From Comamonadaceae bacterium (lineage in GTDB: Bacteria; Pseudomonadota; Gammaproteobacteria; Burkholderiales; Burkholderiaceae_C), in the NCBI GenBank assembly GCA_027484575.1, contig JAIXSQ010000017.1, positions 115,381 to 179,380 of the forward strand: a stretch of 64,000 nt of DNA, read 5' to 3'. The notes beneath the pieces are model-generated. The model saw only the letters and a list, made by a program, of their open reading frames with translations, made no database searches and was not told the DNA's origin. Below are positions 54,189 to 62,330 of the stretch, in pieces. The position numbers and the translations under genes were made by a program. How positions within the stretch are numbered: position 1 is the first letter of the stretch; the number at the start of each line of letters is the position of its first letter.

Positions 54189-54518
54189 TTAGTTGCCGAC
54201 GGTCACGTACACGTGGCACGTGGGCTTGCTGATGCGGTTGCCGCGGCCCTTGGCACGCGCCGTGAAGCGCTTGAGCGTCGCGCCCTGCTCCACGTAGATG
54301 GTCTTGACCTTCAGCTCGTCGATGTCGGCACCGTCGTTGTGCTCGGCGTTGGCGATCGCCGACTCGAGCACCTTCTTGACGATCACGGCCGCCTTCTTCT
54401 GGGTGAAGTTCAGGATGTTGAGGGCCTGGTCCACCTTCTTGCCGCGGATCAGGTCGGCAACGAGCCGGCCCTTGTCGACGGAGAGGCGGACGCCTCGCAG
54501 GACTGCACGGGTTTCCAT
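54189..54518 (-). CDS. rplV: 50S ribosomal protein L22
   Basis: A 109-residue L22 with the tunnel-lining beta-hairpin (VEQGATLKRFTARAKGRGNR) and NILNFTQKKAAVIVKKVLESA. Ordinary length and spacing. Confidence 0.99.
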   Translation of the reverse strand: METRAVLRGVRLSVDKGRLVADLIRGKKVDQALNILNFTQKKAAVIVKKVLESAIANAEHNDGADIDELKVKTIYVEQGATLKRFTARAKGRGNRISKPTCHVYVTVGN

Positions 54519-54530
54519 GTGTTCTGCTCC

Positions 54531-54809
54531 TTACTTCTTCTGGACTTTCTTGTCCGCGGGGTGACCCTTGAAGGTGCGCGTCAGGGCGAATTCGCCCAGC
54601 TTGTGGCCCACCATCTGGTCGGTGATGTAGACCGGCACGTGCTGCTTGCCGTTGTGCACGGCGATGGTCAGGCCGATGAAATCGGGCAGGACCATGGAGC
54701 GGCGCGACCAGGTCTTGATCGGCTTCTTGTCCTTGGTGGCAACGGCCTTGTCGACCTTGGCCACCAGGTGGTGGTCCACAAACGGACCCTTCTTGAGAGA
54801 ACGCGTCAT
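54531..54809 (-). CDS. rpsS: 30S ribosomal protein S19
   Basis: A 92-residue S19. MTRSLKKGPFVDHHLVAKVD, KTWSRRSMVLPDFIGLTIAV and HKLGEFALTRTFKGH are diagnostic. It is 12 bases from rplB. Confidence 0.99.
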   Translation of the reverse strand: MTRSLKKGPFVDHHLVAKVDKAVATKDKKPIKTWSRRSMVLPDFIGLTIAVHNGKQHVPVYITDQMVGHKLGEFALTRTFKGHPADKKVQKK

Positions 54810-54821
54810 TTGTGCGACCCC

Positions 54822-55646
54822 TTACTTCTTGCGGCGCGAGACGATGAACGTCTGGGTGCGCTTGTTGTTGCGGGTGCGGTAACCCTTGGTCAGGTTGCCC
54901 CACGGATCGACCGGAGGCTTGCCCGTGCCGGTGCGGCCTTCGCCGCCGCCGTGCGGGTGGTCGATCGGGTTCATCGCGACGCCGCGCACGGTCGGGCGGA
55001 TGCCCATGTGGCGCTTGACACCGGCCTTGCCGAGCTGGCGCAGGCTGTGCTCTTCGTTCGCGACCTCGCCGATGGTGGCGCGGCACTCGATGTGGATGCG
55101 GCGCACCTCACCCGAGCGCATGCGCACCTGGGCGTACGTGCCTTCGCGGGCCAGCAGCGTGGCCGACGTGCCGGCCGAACGCGCGATCTGGGCACCCTTG
55201 CCCGGCTGCAGCTCGATGCAGTGGATGGTCGAGCCCACCGGGATGTTGCGGATCGGCAGCGTGTTGCCGGCGCGGATCGGGGCTTCCGAACCGGACACCA
55301 GCTGCGCGCCGACTTCCAGGCCACGCGGGGCGATGATGTAGCGGCGCTCGCCGTCGGCGTAGCACACCAGCGCGATGTGGGCGGTGCGGTTCGGGTCGTA
55401 CTCGATGCGCTCGACCTTGGCCGGGATGCCGTCCTTGTTGCGACGGAAGTCGACAACGCGGTAGTGGTGCTTGTGGCCACCGCCCTTGTGGCGGGTGGTG
55501 ATGTGGCCGTTGTTGTTGCGGCCGGCCTTCTGGAACTGCGGCTCCAGCAGGGGTGCGTACGGCTCACCCTTGTACAGGTGGTCGCGCGTGACCTTGACCA
55601 CGGCACGCTGGCCGGGCGAGGTCGGTTTCATCTTCACGACTGCCAT
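54822..55646 (-). CDS. rplB: 50S ribosomal protein L2
   Basis: A 274-residue L2, needed for subunit joining and peptidyl transfer. GGGHKHHYRVVDFRRNK, GVAMNPIDHPHGGGEGRTGTG with the critical His and GYRTRNNKRTQTFIVSRRK are diagnostic. Its ATG shares one base with the rplW stop (TAATG). Confidence 0.99.
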   Translation of the reverse strand: MAVVKMKPTSPGQRAVVKVTRDHLYKGEPYAPLLEPQFQKAGRNNNGHITTRHKGGGHKHHYRVVDFRRNKDGIPAKVERIEYDPNRTAHIALVCYADGERRYIIAPRGLEVGAQLVSGSEAPIRAGNTLPIRNIPVGSTIHCIELQPGKGAQIARSAGTSATLLAREGTYAQVRMRSGEVRRIHIECRATIGEVANEEHSLRQLGKAGVKRHMGIRPTVRGVAMNPIDHPHGGGEGRTGTGKPPVDPWGNLTKGYRTRNNKRTQTFIVSRRKK

Positions 55647-55981
55647 TACGCGGCCTCCCCGGAGATGTTGAGCTCCTGGCCCGGCTTGAGCGTCACGTAG
55701 GCCTTGCGCACGTTGTCGCGGCGGCCCACCGAGCGGCCGAAGCGCTTGGTCTTGCCCTTGGTGTTGACGACGGAGACGCCCTGGACCTCGACCTTGAACA
55801 TCAGTTCAACGGCCGCCTTGATCTCGGGCTTGGTGGCGTTCTGCAGCACCTTGAAGGTGACGGCGTTCGACTTCTCGGCGACCGAGGTGGCCTTCTCCGA
55901 GACGATCGGCGCGACCAGCACCTGCATCAGGCGGCCTTCGTCGAACTTGCGTTCGGCGGGAGTGGGGTTCACACGGCTCAT
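55646..55981 (-). CDS. rplW: 50S ribosomal protein L23
   Basis: A 111-residue L23 at the tunnel exit, where trigger factor and SRP dock. VAPIVSEKATSVAEKSNAVTF and GRSVGRRDNVRKAYVTLKPG are typical. It has a 10-residue N-terminal addition (MSRVNPTPAERKFDEGRL region). It overlaps both neighbours by one to four bases. Confidence 0.98.
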   Translation of the reverse strand: MSRVNPTPAERKFDEGRLMQVLVAPIVSEKATSVAEKSNAVTFKVLQNATKPEIKAAVELMFKVEVQGVSVVNTKGKTKRFGRSVGRRDNVRKAYVTLKPGQELNISGEAA

Positions 55982-56598
55982 GCGAACATCTCCTTGAGCT
56001 TCTCCATGGCGCCCTTGGTGACGAGCACCTTCTTGTAGTGCACCAGCGAGAGCGGATCGGCGTAACGCGGCTCGACGACGAGCACGTTCACCAGGTTGCG
56101 GGAGGCGAGGTACAGGTTCTCGTCGACTTCGTCGGCGATCACCAGCACCGAGTCAAGGTTCATGGCCTTGAACTTGGCAGCCAGCTGCTTGGTCTTGGGC
56201 GAGTCGACCTTGAGCGACTCGACCACGGCCAGGCGGCCTTCGCGGGCCAGCTGGGAGAAGATGGACGCCATGCCGGCGCGGTACATCTTCTTGTTGATCT
56301 TCTGGGTGAAGTTCTCGTTCGGCAGGTTCGGGAAGATCCGGCCGCCGCCACGCCACAGCGGCGACGAGGTCATGCCGGCGCGTGCGCGGCCGGTGCCCTT
56401 CTGCTTGAACGGCTTCTTGGTCGAGTGCTTGACCTGCTCGCGGTCCTTCTGGGCACGGGTGCCCTGGCGCGCGTTGGCCTGGTAGGCGACGACGATCTGG
56501 TGGACCAGGTCCTCGTTGTACTCGCGGCCGAAGACGGTCTCGGGAGCGTCCACCTTGGCGGCGGCCTGGCCCTGCTCGTTCAGGAGTTCGAGTTGCAT
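55978..56598 (-). CDS. rplD: 50S ribosomal protein L4
   Basis: A 206-residue L4. The tunnel loop region with KPFKQKGTGRARAGMTSSPLWRGGGRIFPN is intact. In enterics L4 represses the S10 operon through its leader; whether the rplC leader here serves that role is untested. ATG 56598 overlaps the rplC stop. Confidence 0.98.
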   Translation of the reverse strand: MQLELLNEQGQAAAKVDAPETVFGREYNEDLVHQIVVAYQANARQGTRAQKDREQVKHSTKKPFKQKGTGRARAGMTSSPLWRGGGRIFPNLPNENFTQKINKKMYRAGMASIFSQLAREGRLAVVESLKVDSPKTKQLAAKFKAMNLDSVLVIADEVDENLYLASRNLVNVLVVEPRYADPLSLVHYKKVLVTKGAMEKLKEMFA

Positions 56599-57269
56599 CA
56601 CTTCGCTCCCTTCTCGGCGACCTTGACGGCGGGTCGGACGGTCACGAAGCCGCCCTTGGCGCCGGGAACGGCACCCTTGACCAGCAGCAGCTGGCGGGCT
56701 TCGTCGATCCGGATGACGTCCAGGTTCTGGGTCGTGGTGGTCACGTCGCCCAGGTGGCCCGACATCTTCTTGCCCGGGAACACGCGGCCGGGATCCTGGG
56801 CCATCGAGATGGAGCCCGGGACGTTGTGCGAACGGCTGTTGCCGTGCGAGGCGCGCTGCGAAGCGAAGTTGTGACGCTTGATCGTGCCCGCGAAGCCCTT
56901 GCCGATCGAGGTGCCCTGCACGTCGACCTTCTGGCCCACGGCGAACAGCTCGGCCACCGGCAGGGTGGCGCCGGCGGCGAACTTGCCGGCGGCTTCCGCG
57001 GTGACGCGGAACTCACGGATGATCTCACCGGCTTCGACGCTCGCCTTGGCGAGGTGGCCGGCCAGCGGCTTGGACACGCGAGAGGCCTTGCGTGCGCCGA
57101 ACGTGACCTGCAGGGCCACGTAGCCGTCGTTCTCTTGGGTCTTGACCTGGGTGACGCGGTTGTTGGAGACGTCCAGCACCGTGACCGGGACTGCGTCCCC
57201 GTCATCGGTGAACAGGCGCATCATGCCCACCTTGCGGCCCAGCAACCCGAGGGAGTTGCTCTGACTCAT
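56598..57269 (-). CDS. rplC: 50S ribosomal protein L3
   Basis: A 223-residue L3. LGLLGRKVGMMRLFTDDGDAVPVTVL and the long loop HNFASQRASHGNSRSHNVPGS are diagnostic. GGAG lies 9 bases before ATG 57269. Here rplC is the first gene of its transcript, unlike the canonical order where rpsJ precedes it. The upstream region carries its own promoter and a stem-loop. Confidence 0.98.
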   Translation of the reverse strand: MSQSNSLGLLGRKVGMMRLFTDDGDAVPVTVLDVSNNRVTQVKTQENDGYVALQVTFGARKASRVSKPLAGHLAKASVEAGEIIREFRVTAEAAGKFAAGATLPVAELFAVGQKVDVQGTSIGKGFAGTIKRHNFASQRASHGNSRSHNVPGSISMAQDPGRVFPGKKMSGHLGDVTTTTQNLDVIRIDEARQLLLVKGAVPGAKGGFVTVRPAVKVAEKGAK

Positions 57270-57370
57270 GTTGTTGCTCCGTTGCTCCCGCCGCAGCCGC
57301 TGCAATTGGCTTCTGCGTTCCGACACCCGCTGGACTCGCGTCCCGCCGGCCGTTGCGAAAGAAGGTTGAT

Positions 57371-57400
57371 AAAAGCTTCGCCCTCGCAAAAAGGCGAAGC
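57371..57400 (-). promoter_or_regulatory. Stem-loop at the predicted 5' end of the rplC transcript
   Basis: GCTTCGCC (57400-57393 on the minus strand) pairs with GGCGAAGC (57382-57375) around a 10-base loop, followed by TTTTATC on the minus strand. It has the form of an intrinsic terminator but sits about 105 bases before rplC and starts almost at the predicted transcription start, so it is more likely a leader regulator or 5' stabiliser. Confidence 0.6.
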
Positions 57401-57405
57401 CGCGG

Positions 57406-57434
57406 ATTCTAGTGCGCCGGCGGCGTCCACGCAA
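57406..57434 (-). promoter_or_regulatory. Promoter of the rplC-rpsQ operon
   Basis: Minus-strand TTGCGT (57429-57434), 17-base spacer and TAGAAT (57406-57411). The predicted start is near 57399, at the base of the stem-loop. This would give an own promoter for the split-off part of the S10 operon. Confidence 0.6.
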
Positions 57435-57552
57435 GCACCCCGTCCGACAGCCGGTCTGACCGGGCTGTTCGCAAACCCAGCAAGGGCAAATCCCGAGATG
57501 GACAGCACAGTCACGGCGCAAACTGTCAAGTTCATGTCAGAAAAGAGCGTCC

Positions 57553-59076
57553 ATGGCCACGACCTTGCAGCAGTTGTTCGACACCGCGCCCGCCGATGCG
57601 CCGGCGCTGTCCGCGCCCGGGCGCGCCGCCCTGTCCTTCGGCGAGCTGCGCCAGCTGGTGGAACGCACGGTCGGCGCCTTCAACGGCTGGGGCATCGGCC
57701 GCAACGACCGGGTCGCGATCGTGTTGCCCAACGGCCCCGAGATGGCGGCTTGCTTCGTGGCGTGCGCCAGCGGCGTGGCCAGTGCGCCGCTGAACCCCGC
57801 CTACCGGGCCGAGGAGTTCGAGTTCTACCTGGCCGACCTGCGCGCCAAGGCGCTGGTCGTCGAAGCGGGGGCTGAGGGCCCGGCCGTCGAGGTCGCCCGC
57901 CGCCTGGGCGTGGCGATCGTCGACCTGGTCATGCCGGCCGGCGCCAAGGCCGGCGACTTCACGCTGCAGCCGCGCGACGGCCTGGCCGGCGCGCATTGCG
58001 CCGACGGCGGGCTGGCCCACGCCGGCGACGTGTCCATGGTGCTGCACACCTCGGGCACGACCTCGCGGCCCAAGATCGTGCCGCTGTCGCAGGCCAACCT
58101 GGCCGCGTCGGCCCGCCACATCCGCGACACCCTGCAGTTCACCCCGCGCGACTGCGGGCTGAACATCATGCCGCTGTTCCACATCCACGGCCTGATCGCC
58201 GGGGTGCTGGCGCCGCTGGCCGGCGGCTCGCAGGTGTTCTGCACGCCCGGGTTCAACGCGCTGAAGTTCTTCGCCTGGATGGACGAGGCCAAGCCCACCT
58301 GGTACACGGCCGTGCCCACCATGCACCAGACCATCGCGGCGCGGGCCTCCAAGAGCGCCGACGTCATCGCCCGCAACCCGCTGCGCTTCCTGCGCTCGTC
58401 GTCCTCGTCGATCCCGCCACAGGTGATCGCGGAGCTCGAGTCCATCTTCAAGGCGCCGCTGATCGAGGCCTACGGCATGACCGAGGCGACCCACCAGATG
58501 GCCAGCAACCCGCTGCCCCCGGGCGTGCGCAAGCCCGGCTCGGTCGGCCGCGCCGCCGGCCCCGAGATCGCGATCATGGACGAGGGTGGCACGCTGCTGC
58601 CGCCCGACGCGGTCGGCGAGATCGTGATCCGCGGCCCGAACGTGACGGCGGGCTACGAGAACAACCCCAAGGCCAATGCCGAGGCCTACACCGGCGGCTG
58701 GTTCCGCACCGGCGACCAGGGCACGATGGACGCCGAGGGCTACATCCGCATCACCGGCCGCCTCAAGGAGATCATCAACCGCGGCGGCGAGAAGGTGAGC
58801 CCGCGCGAGGTCGACGAAATCCTGATGGACCACCCCGCGGTCGCCCAGGTGGTGTGCTTCGGCATGCCCCACGCCAAGCTGGGCGAGGACGTCGCCGCCG
58901 CCGTGGTGCTGCGCGAGGGCGCCAGCGCCACCGAGCGAGAGCTGCGCGACTTCGTCGCCGGCCGCGCGGCCGCCTTCAAGGTGCCGGCCCGCGTGGTGGT
59001 GCTCGACGAGATCCCCAAGGGGGCCACCGGCAAGCTGCAGCGCATCGGCCTGGCCGCCAAGCTCGGCCTGGCCTGA
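57553..59076 (+). CDS. Acyl-CoA ligase, oxalyl-CoA synthetase-like
   Basis: ANL-superfamily ligase of 507 residues. The AMP-binding motif HTSGTTSRPK is at 165-174, with MPLFHIHGLIAG, YGMTEATHQMASNPLPPG, GWFRTGDQG and the C-terminal Lys in GATGKLQR near 496. The short length, NPLPPG and the sequence around INRGGEKVSPREVDE resemble oxalate-CoA ligases of the AAE3/Pcs60 type, but the substrate needs testing. It is divergent from rplC and 132 bases upstream of the Bug receptor gene. Confidence 0.85.
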   Translation: MATTLQQLFDTAPADAPALSAPGRAALSFGELRQLVERTVGAFNGWGIGRNDRVAIVLPNGPEMAACFVACASGVASAPLNPAYRAEEFEFYLADLRAKALVVEAGAEGPAVEVARRLGVAIVDLVMPAGAKAGDFTLQPRDGLAGAHCADGGLAHAGDVSMVLHTSGTTSRPKIVPLSQANLAASARHIRDTLQFTPRDCGLNIMPLFHIHGLIAGVLAPLAGGSQVFCTPGFNALKFFAWMDEAKPTWYTAVPTMHQTIAARASKSADVIARNPLRFLRSSSSSIPPQVIAELESIFKAPLIEAYGMTEATHQMASNPLPPGVRKPGSVGRAAGPEIAIMDEGGTLLPPDAVGEIVIRGPNVTAGYENNPKANAEAYTGGWFRTGDQGTMDAEGYIRITGRLKEIINRGGEKVSPREVDEILMDHPAVAQVVCFGMPHAKLGEDVAAAVVLREGASATERELRDFVAGRAAAFKVPARVVVLDEIPKGATGKLQRIGLAAKLGLA

Positions 59077-59208
59077 AGCCGCCCCCTCCCGCCCTTTCAC
59101 CGACCGTCGACCGAGGACCTGCCGACGCCAGCCCGTTGAAACCGCCCGCCACCGCCAGGTGGCGATTTCCTCCACCCATGTGACTTCCCTCTGAATCTAG
59201 GAGACGAC

Positions 59209-60273
59209 ATGCGTGTGTTTGCTTCCCCCCGCGCCCTGGTGCGCGATGCCCTCCCCCCCATGGCCGGCCGCCTGCGCCGCGCCGCCCGCACCAGCCTGCT
59301 GCTGGCCGCCGCCGCCGGCGCCGGCCTGTGGCCCGCCCTGGCGCGGGCCTGGGAGCCGAGCAAGCCGATCGAGCTGGTGGTGCCCGCCGGCACCGGGGGA
59401 GGCGCCGACCAGATGGCCCGCTTCATCCAGGGCGTGGTCGCCAAGCACAACCTGAGCAAGCAGCCGATCGTGGTGGTCAACCGCGGCGGCGGCGCGGGCG
59501 CCGAGGGCTTCCTGGACGTCAAGGGCGACAAGGGCAACCCGCACAAGATCGTCATCACGCTGTCGAACCTGTTCACCACGCCCTTGGGCACCGCCGTGCC
59601 GTTCAACTGGCGCGACCTCACCCCGGTCGGCATGCTGGCGCTCGACCAGTTCGTGCTGTGGGTCAACGCCGAGTCGCCGCACAAGACGCCGGCGGAGTTT
59701 TTCCAGGCCCTGAAGACCGGACCGGACCGCGCGCTGAAGATGGGCGGCACCGGCAGCAAGCAGGAAGACCAGATCATCACGGTGATGCTGGAGAAGGCGG
59801 CCGGCAAGAAGATGACCTACATCCCCTACGGCGGCGGCGGCCAGGTGGCCACGCAGCTGGTGGGCAAGCACGTCGATGCCACGGTCAACAACCCCATCGA
59901 GGCCGAGAGCCACTGGCGCGCCGGCAAGCTGCGGCCGCTGTGCGTGCTGGACAAGGACCGGCTGCCGTACAAGGAGAAGGTCACGGCCACGCAGTCCTGG
60001 GCCGACCTGCCCACCTGCCAGTCGGCCGGCATCCCGGTCGAGTACACGATGCTGCGGGGCATCTTCATGACCCCCGGGGCCACGCCCGAGCAGCAGAAGT
60101 ACTACGCGGACCTGCTGGCCAAGGTGCGGCAGCTGCCCGAGTGGAAGGACTTCATGGTCAAGGGCGCGTTCCGCCAGACCACCATGGGCGGCCAGGAGTT
60201 CGTCGACTGGCTGGGCCGCACCGAGCAGATGCACCGCGTGCTGATGCGCGAGGCCGGCTTCCTGGCCCCCTGA
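59209..60273 (+). CDS. Bug-type tripartite tricarboxylate transporter receptor
   Basis: A 354-residue periplasmic solute-binding protein. After a long N-terminal signal (RLRRAARTSLLLAAAAGAGL, cleavage near ARA), the mature protein starts WEPSKPIELVVPAGTGGGADQMARF. That is the Bug ligand-binding signature, with YIPYGGGGQVATQLVG later. CTAGGAGACGAC precedes ATG 59209. The ligand is probably a carboxylate, consistent with TctB and TctA next to it. Confidence 0.93.
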   Translation: MRVFASPRALVRDALPPMAGRLRRAARTSLLLAAAAGAGLWPALARAWEPSKPIELVVPAGTGGGADQMARFIQGVVAKHNLSKQPIVVVNRGGGAGAEGFLDVKGDKGNPHKIVITLSNLFTTPLGTAVPFNWRDLTPVGMLALDQFVLWVNAESPHKTPAEFFQALKTGPDRALKMGGTGSKQEDQIITVMLEKAAGKKMTYIPYGGGGQVATQLVGKHVDATVNNPIEAESHWRAGKLRPLCVLDKDRLPYKEKVTATQSWADLPTCQSAGIPVEYTMLRGIFMTPGATPEQQKYYADLLAKVRQLPEWKDFMVKGAFRQTTMGGQEFVDWLGRTEQMHRVLMREAGFLAP

Positions 60274-60283
60274 GGAGCCCGCC

Positions 60284-60796
60284 ATGGACGACACGAACGA
60301 GGCTGCCGGCGACACGCCGGCGGTGGAGCGGCGTTGGCCGGAACTGGGCATGGCCCTGTTCCTGCTGGGCCTGGCGGCGCTGGTGATGACCGACAGCGTG
60401 CGCCTGGGCGCGGGCTGGGGGGACGACGGCCCGCGCGCCGGCTACTTCCCCTTCTACATCGGACTGTTCCTCGCCCTGGCCGCGCTGGCGATCGGCATCG
60501 GCCAGCTGCGCCGCTGGGGCGCCGCGCGCGAGGTGTTCGCCACCCGCGCCCAGCTGGCCAGCGTCGCCACGCTGGCCGTGCCCATGCTGGTCTATGGGCT
60601 GGCACTCAAGTGGGCCGGCCTGTACCTGTGCTCGGCCGCGCTGATCGCCTGGTTCATGCTGCGGCACGGCAAGCACCACAAGGGGCTGGTGGCCGCGGTG
60701 GCGGCCGGCGTGCCCGCCGCCATCTGGCTCACCTTCGAGCGCTGGTTCCTGGTGCCCCTGCCCAAGAGCGCGCTGCAGGGCGTGCTGGGCTTCTGA
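60284..60796 (+). CDS. tctB: Tripartite tricarboxylate transporter TctB-family small permease
   Basis: A 170-residue protein with four TM helices (PELGMALFLLGLAALVMTDS, GYFPFYIGLFLALAALAIGIG, VPMLVYGLALKWAGLYLCSAA and VAAVAAGVPAAIWLTFERWF). This is the small membrane subunit of TTT systems. Ten bases after the receptor gene. Confidence 0.9.
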   Translation: MDDTNEAAGDTPAVERRWPELGMALFLLGLAALVMTDSVRLGAGWGDDGPRAGYFPFYIGLFLALAALAIGIGQLRRWGAAREVFATRAQLASVATLAVPMLVYGLALKWAGLYLCSAALIAWFMLRHGKHHKGLVAAVAAGVPAAIWLTFERWFLVPLPKSALQGVLGF

Positions 60797-60806
60797 GGAG
60801 GACGCG

Positions 60807-62330
60807 ATGGACTCCCTCCAGAACCTGATGGGCGGCTTCGCCGTCGCCCTGACCCTGCCCAACCTCGGCTTCATGCTGGTGGGGATCGTGCTGGGCGTGC
60901 TGATCGGTGTGCTGCCCGGGCTGGGCGGCGCCAACGGCGTGGCCATCCTGCTGCCGCTGACCTTCGGCATGAACCCGACCAGCGCCATCATCATGCTCAG
61001 CTGCATCTATTGGGGTGCGCTGTTCGGCGGGGCGATCACCTCGATCCTGTTCAACATCCCGGGCGAGCCCTGGAGCGTGGCCACGACCTTCGACGGCTAT
61101 CCCATGGCCCAGCAGGGCCGCGCCGCGCAGGCCCTCACGGCGGCCTTCACCTCCAGCTTCGTGGGCGCGGTGTTCGCGGTGGCCCTGATCACCTTCACAG
61201 CGCCGCTGCTGGCCACCTTCGCGCTGAAGTTCGGTCCGCCCGAGTTCTTCGCCGTGCAGCTGCTGACCTTCTGCAGCTTCGTGGGCATGAGCAAGGAGCC
61301 GCCCGCCAAGACGCTGGCGGCCATGATGCTGGGCTTCGCGCTCGCGGCGGTCGGCATGGACAGCGTCACGGGCCAGCTGCGCATGACCTTCGGCGCGCCC
61401 GAGCTGCTCAAGGGCTTCGACTTCCTGATCGCGGTCATCGGCCTGTTCGGCATCGGCGAGATCCTGCTGACGCTGGAGGAGGGGCTGGCCTTCAAGGGCA
61501 AGAGCGCACGCATCCGCGCCGCCGTCGTGGTGCAGACCTGGGGCGAGCTGCTCAAGCACTGGAAGCTGTTCCTGCGCAGCACCGCGGTGGGCTGCTGGAT
61601 GGGCATCACCCCGGGGGGTGCCACGCCAGCGTCGTTCATGAGCTACGGCATGGCGCGGCGGATGTCGGCCAACCCGAACGAGTTCGGCAAGGGCCGCATC
61701 GAGGGCGTCGTGGCGCCCGAGACCGCCGCGCATGCCGCCGGCACCTCGGCGCTGCTGCCCATGCTCACCCTGGGCATCCCCGGCTCGCCGACCGCGGCGG
61801 TGCTGCTGGGCGGCCTGCTGATCTGGGGCCTGCAGCCCGGCCCGATGCTGTTCGTCGAGCAGAAGGACTTCGTCTGGGGCCTGATCGCCAGCATGTACAT
61901 CGGCAACGTCGTGGGCCTGCTGGTGGTGCTCACCACGGTGCCGTGGTGGGCCGCGATCCTGCGCATCCCGTTCACCATCATCGGTCCGGTGATCCTGGTG
62001 GTCTGCGTGGTCGGCGCCTACACGGTGCACAGCTCGATGTTCGACGTGGCGCTGATGCTGGTGTTCGGCGTGCTGGGCTACCTGTTCAAGAAGCTGGGCT
62101 ACCCGCTGGCGCCGCTGGTGCTGGCGCTGGTGCTGGGTGACCTGGCGGAGTCCAGCTTCCGGCAGTCCATGCTCATGAGCCAGGGCAGCCTGGGCATCTT
62201 CTTCGCCAGCCCGCTGGCCGGCTCCATCACCACGCTCGCGCTGCTGATCCTGCTGTGGCCGCTGGTGGCCCGGGGCCGCGCGGCACTGCGCCGGCGGCCT
62301 CCGCTGCCGGCAGAGACAATCGCCCCATGA
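60807..62330 (+). CDS. tctA: Tripartite tricarboxylate transporter TctA-family large permease
   Basis: A 507-residue, about twelve-helix permease. The signature IGVLPGLGGANGVAILLPLTFG opens the protein, and GALFGGAITSILFNIPGEPWSVATTFDG and TLGIPGSPTAAVLLGGLLIWGLQPGP follow. It forms the TTT complex with TctB and the Bug receptor. The stop overlaps the next ATG. Confidence 0.95.
   Translation: MDSLQNLMGGFAVALTLPNLGFMLVGIVLGVLIGVLPGLGGANGVAILLPLTFGMNPTSAIIMLSCIYWGALFGGAITSILFNIPGEPWSVATTFDGYPMAQQGRAAQALTAAFTSSFVGAVFAVALITFTAPLLATFALKFGPPEFFAVQLLTFCSFVGMSKEPPAKTLAAMMLGFALAAVGMDSVTGQLRMTFGAPELLKGFDFLIAVIGLFGIGEILLTLEEGLAFKGKSARIRAAVVVQTWGELLKHWKLFLRSTAVGCWMGITPGGATPASFMSYGMARRMSANPNEFGKGRIEGVVAPETAAHAAGTSALLPMLTLGIPGSPTAAVLLGGLLIWGLQPGPMLFVEQKDFVWGLIASMYIGNVVGLLVVLTTVPWWAAILRIPFTIIGPVILVVCVVGAYTVHSSMFDVALMLVFGVLGYLFKKLGYPLAPLVLALVLGDLAESSFRQSMLMSQGSLGIFFASPLAGSITTLALLILLWPLVARGRAALRRRPPLPAETIAP
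62315..62320 (+). promoter_or_regulatory. Candidate internal -10 element, leaderless panE-like gene
   Basis: GACAAT inside the end of tctA, 6 bases before ATG 62327. No SD and no clear -35. Confidence 0.35.

Noticed and set aside
57270..57521. N-terminal extension of rplC to 307 residues
   Set aside because: The added sequence covers the promoter and leader stem-loop and matches no L3. The ATG at 57269 has an SD and the normal L3 start.
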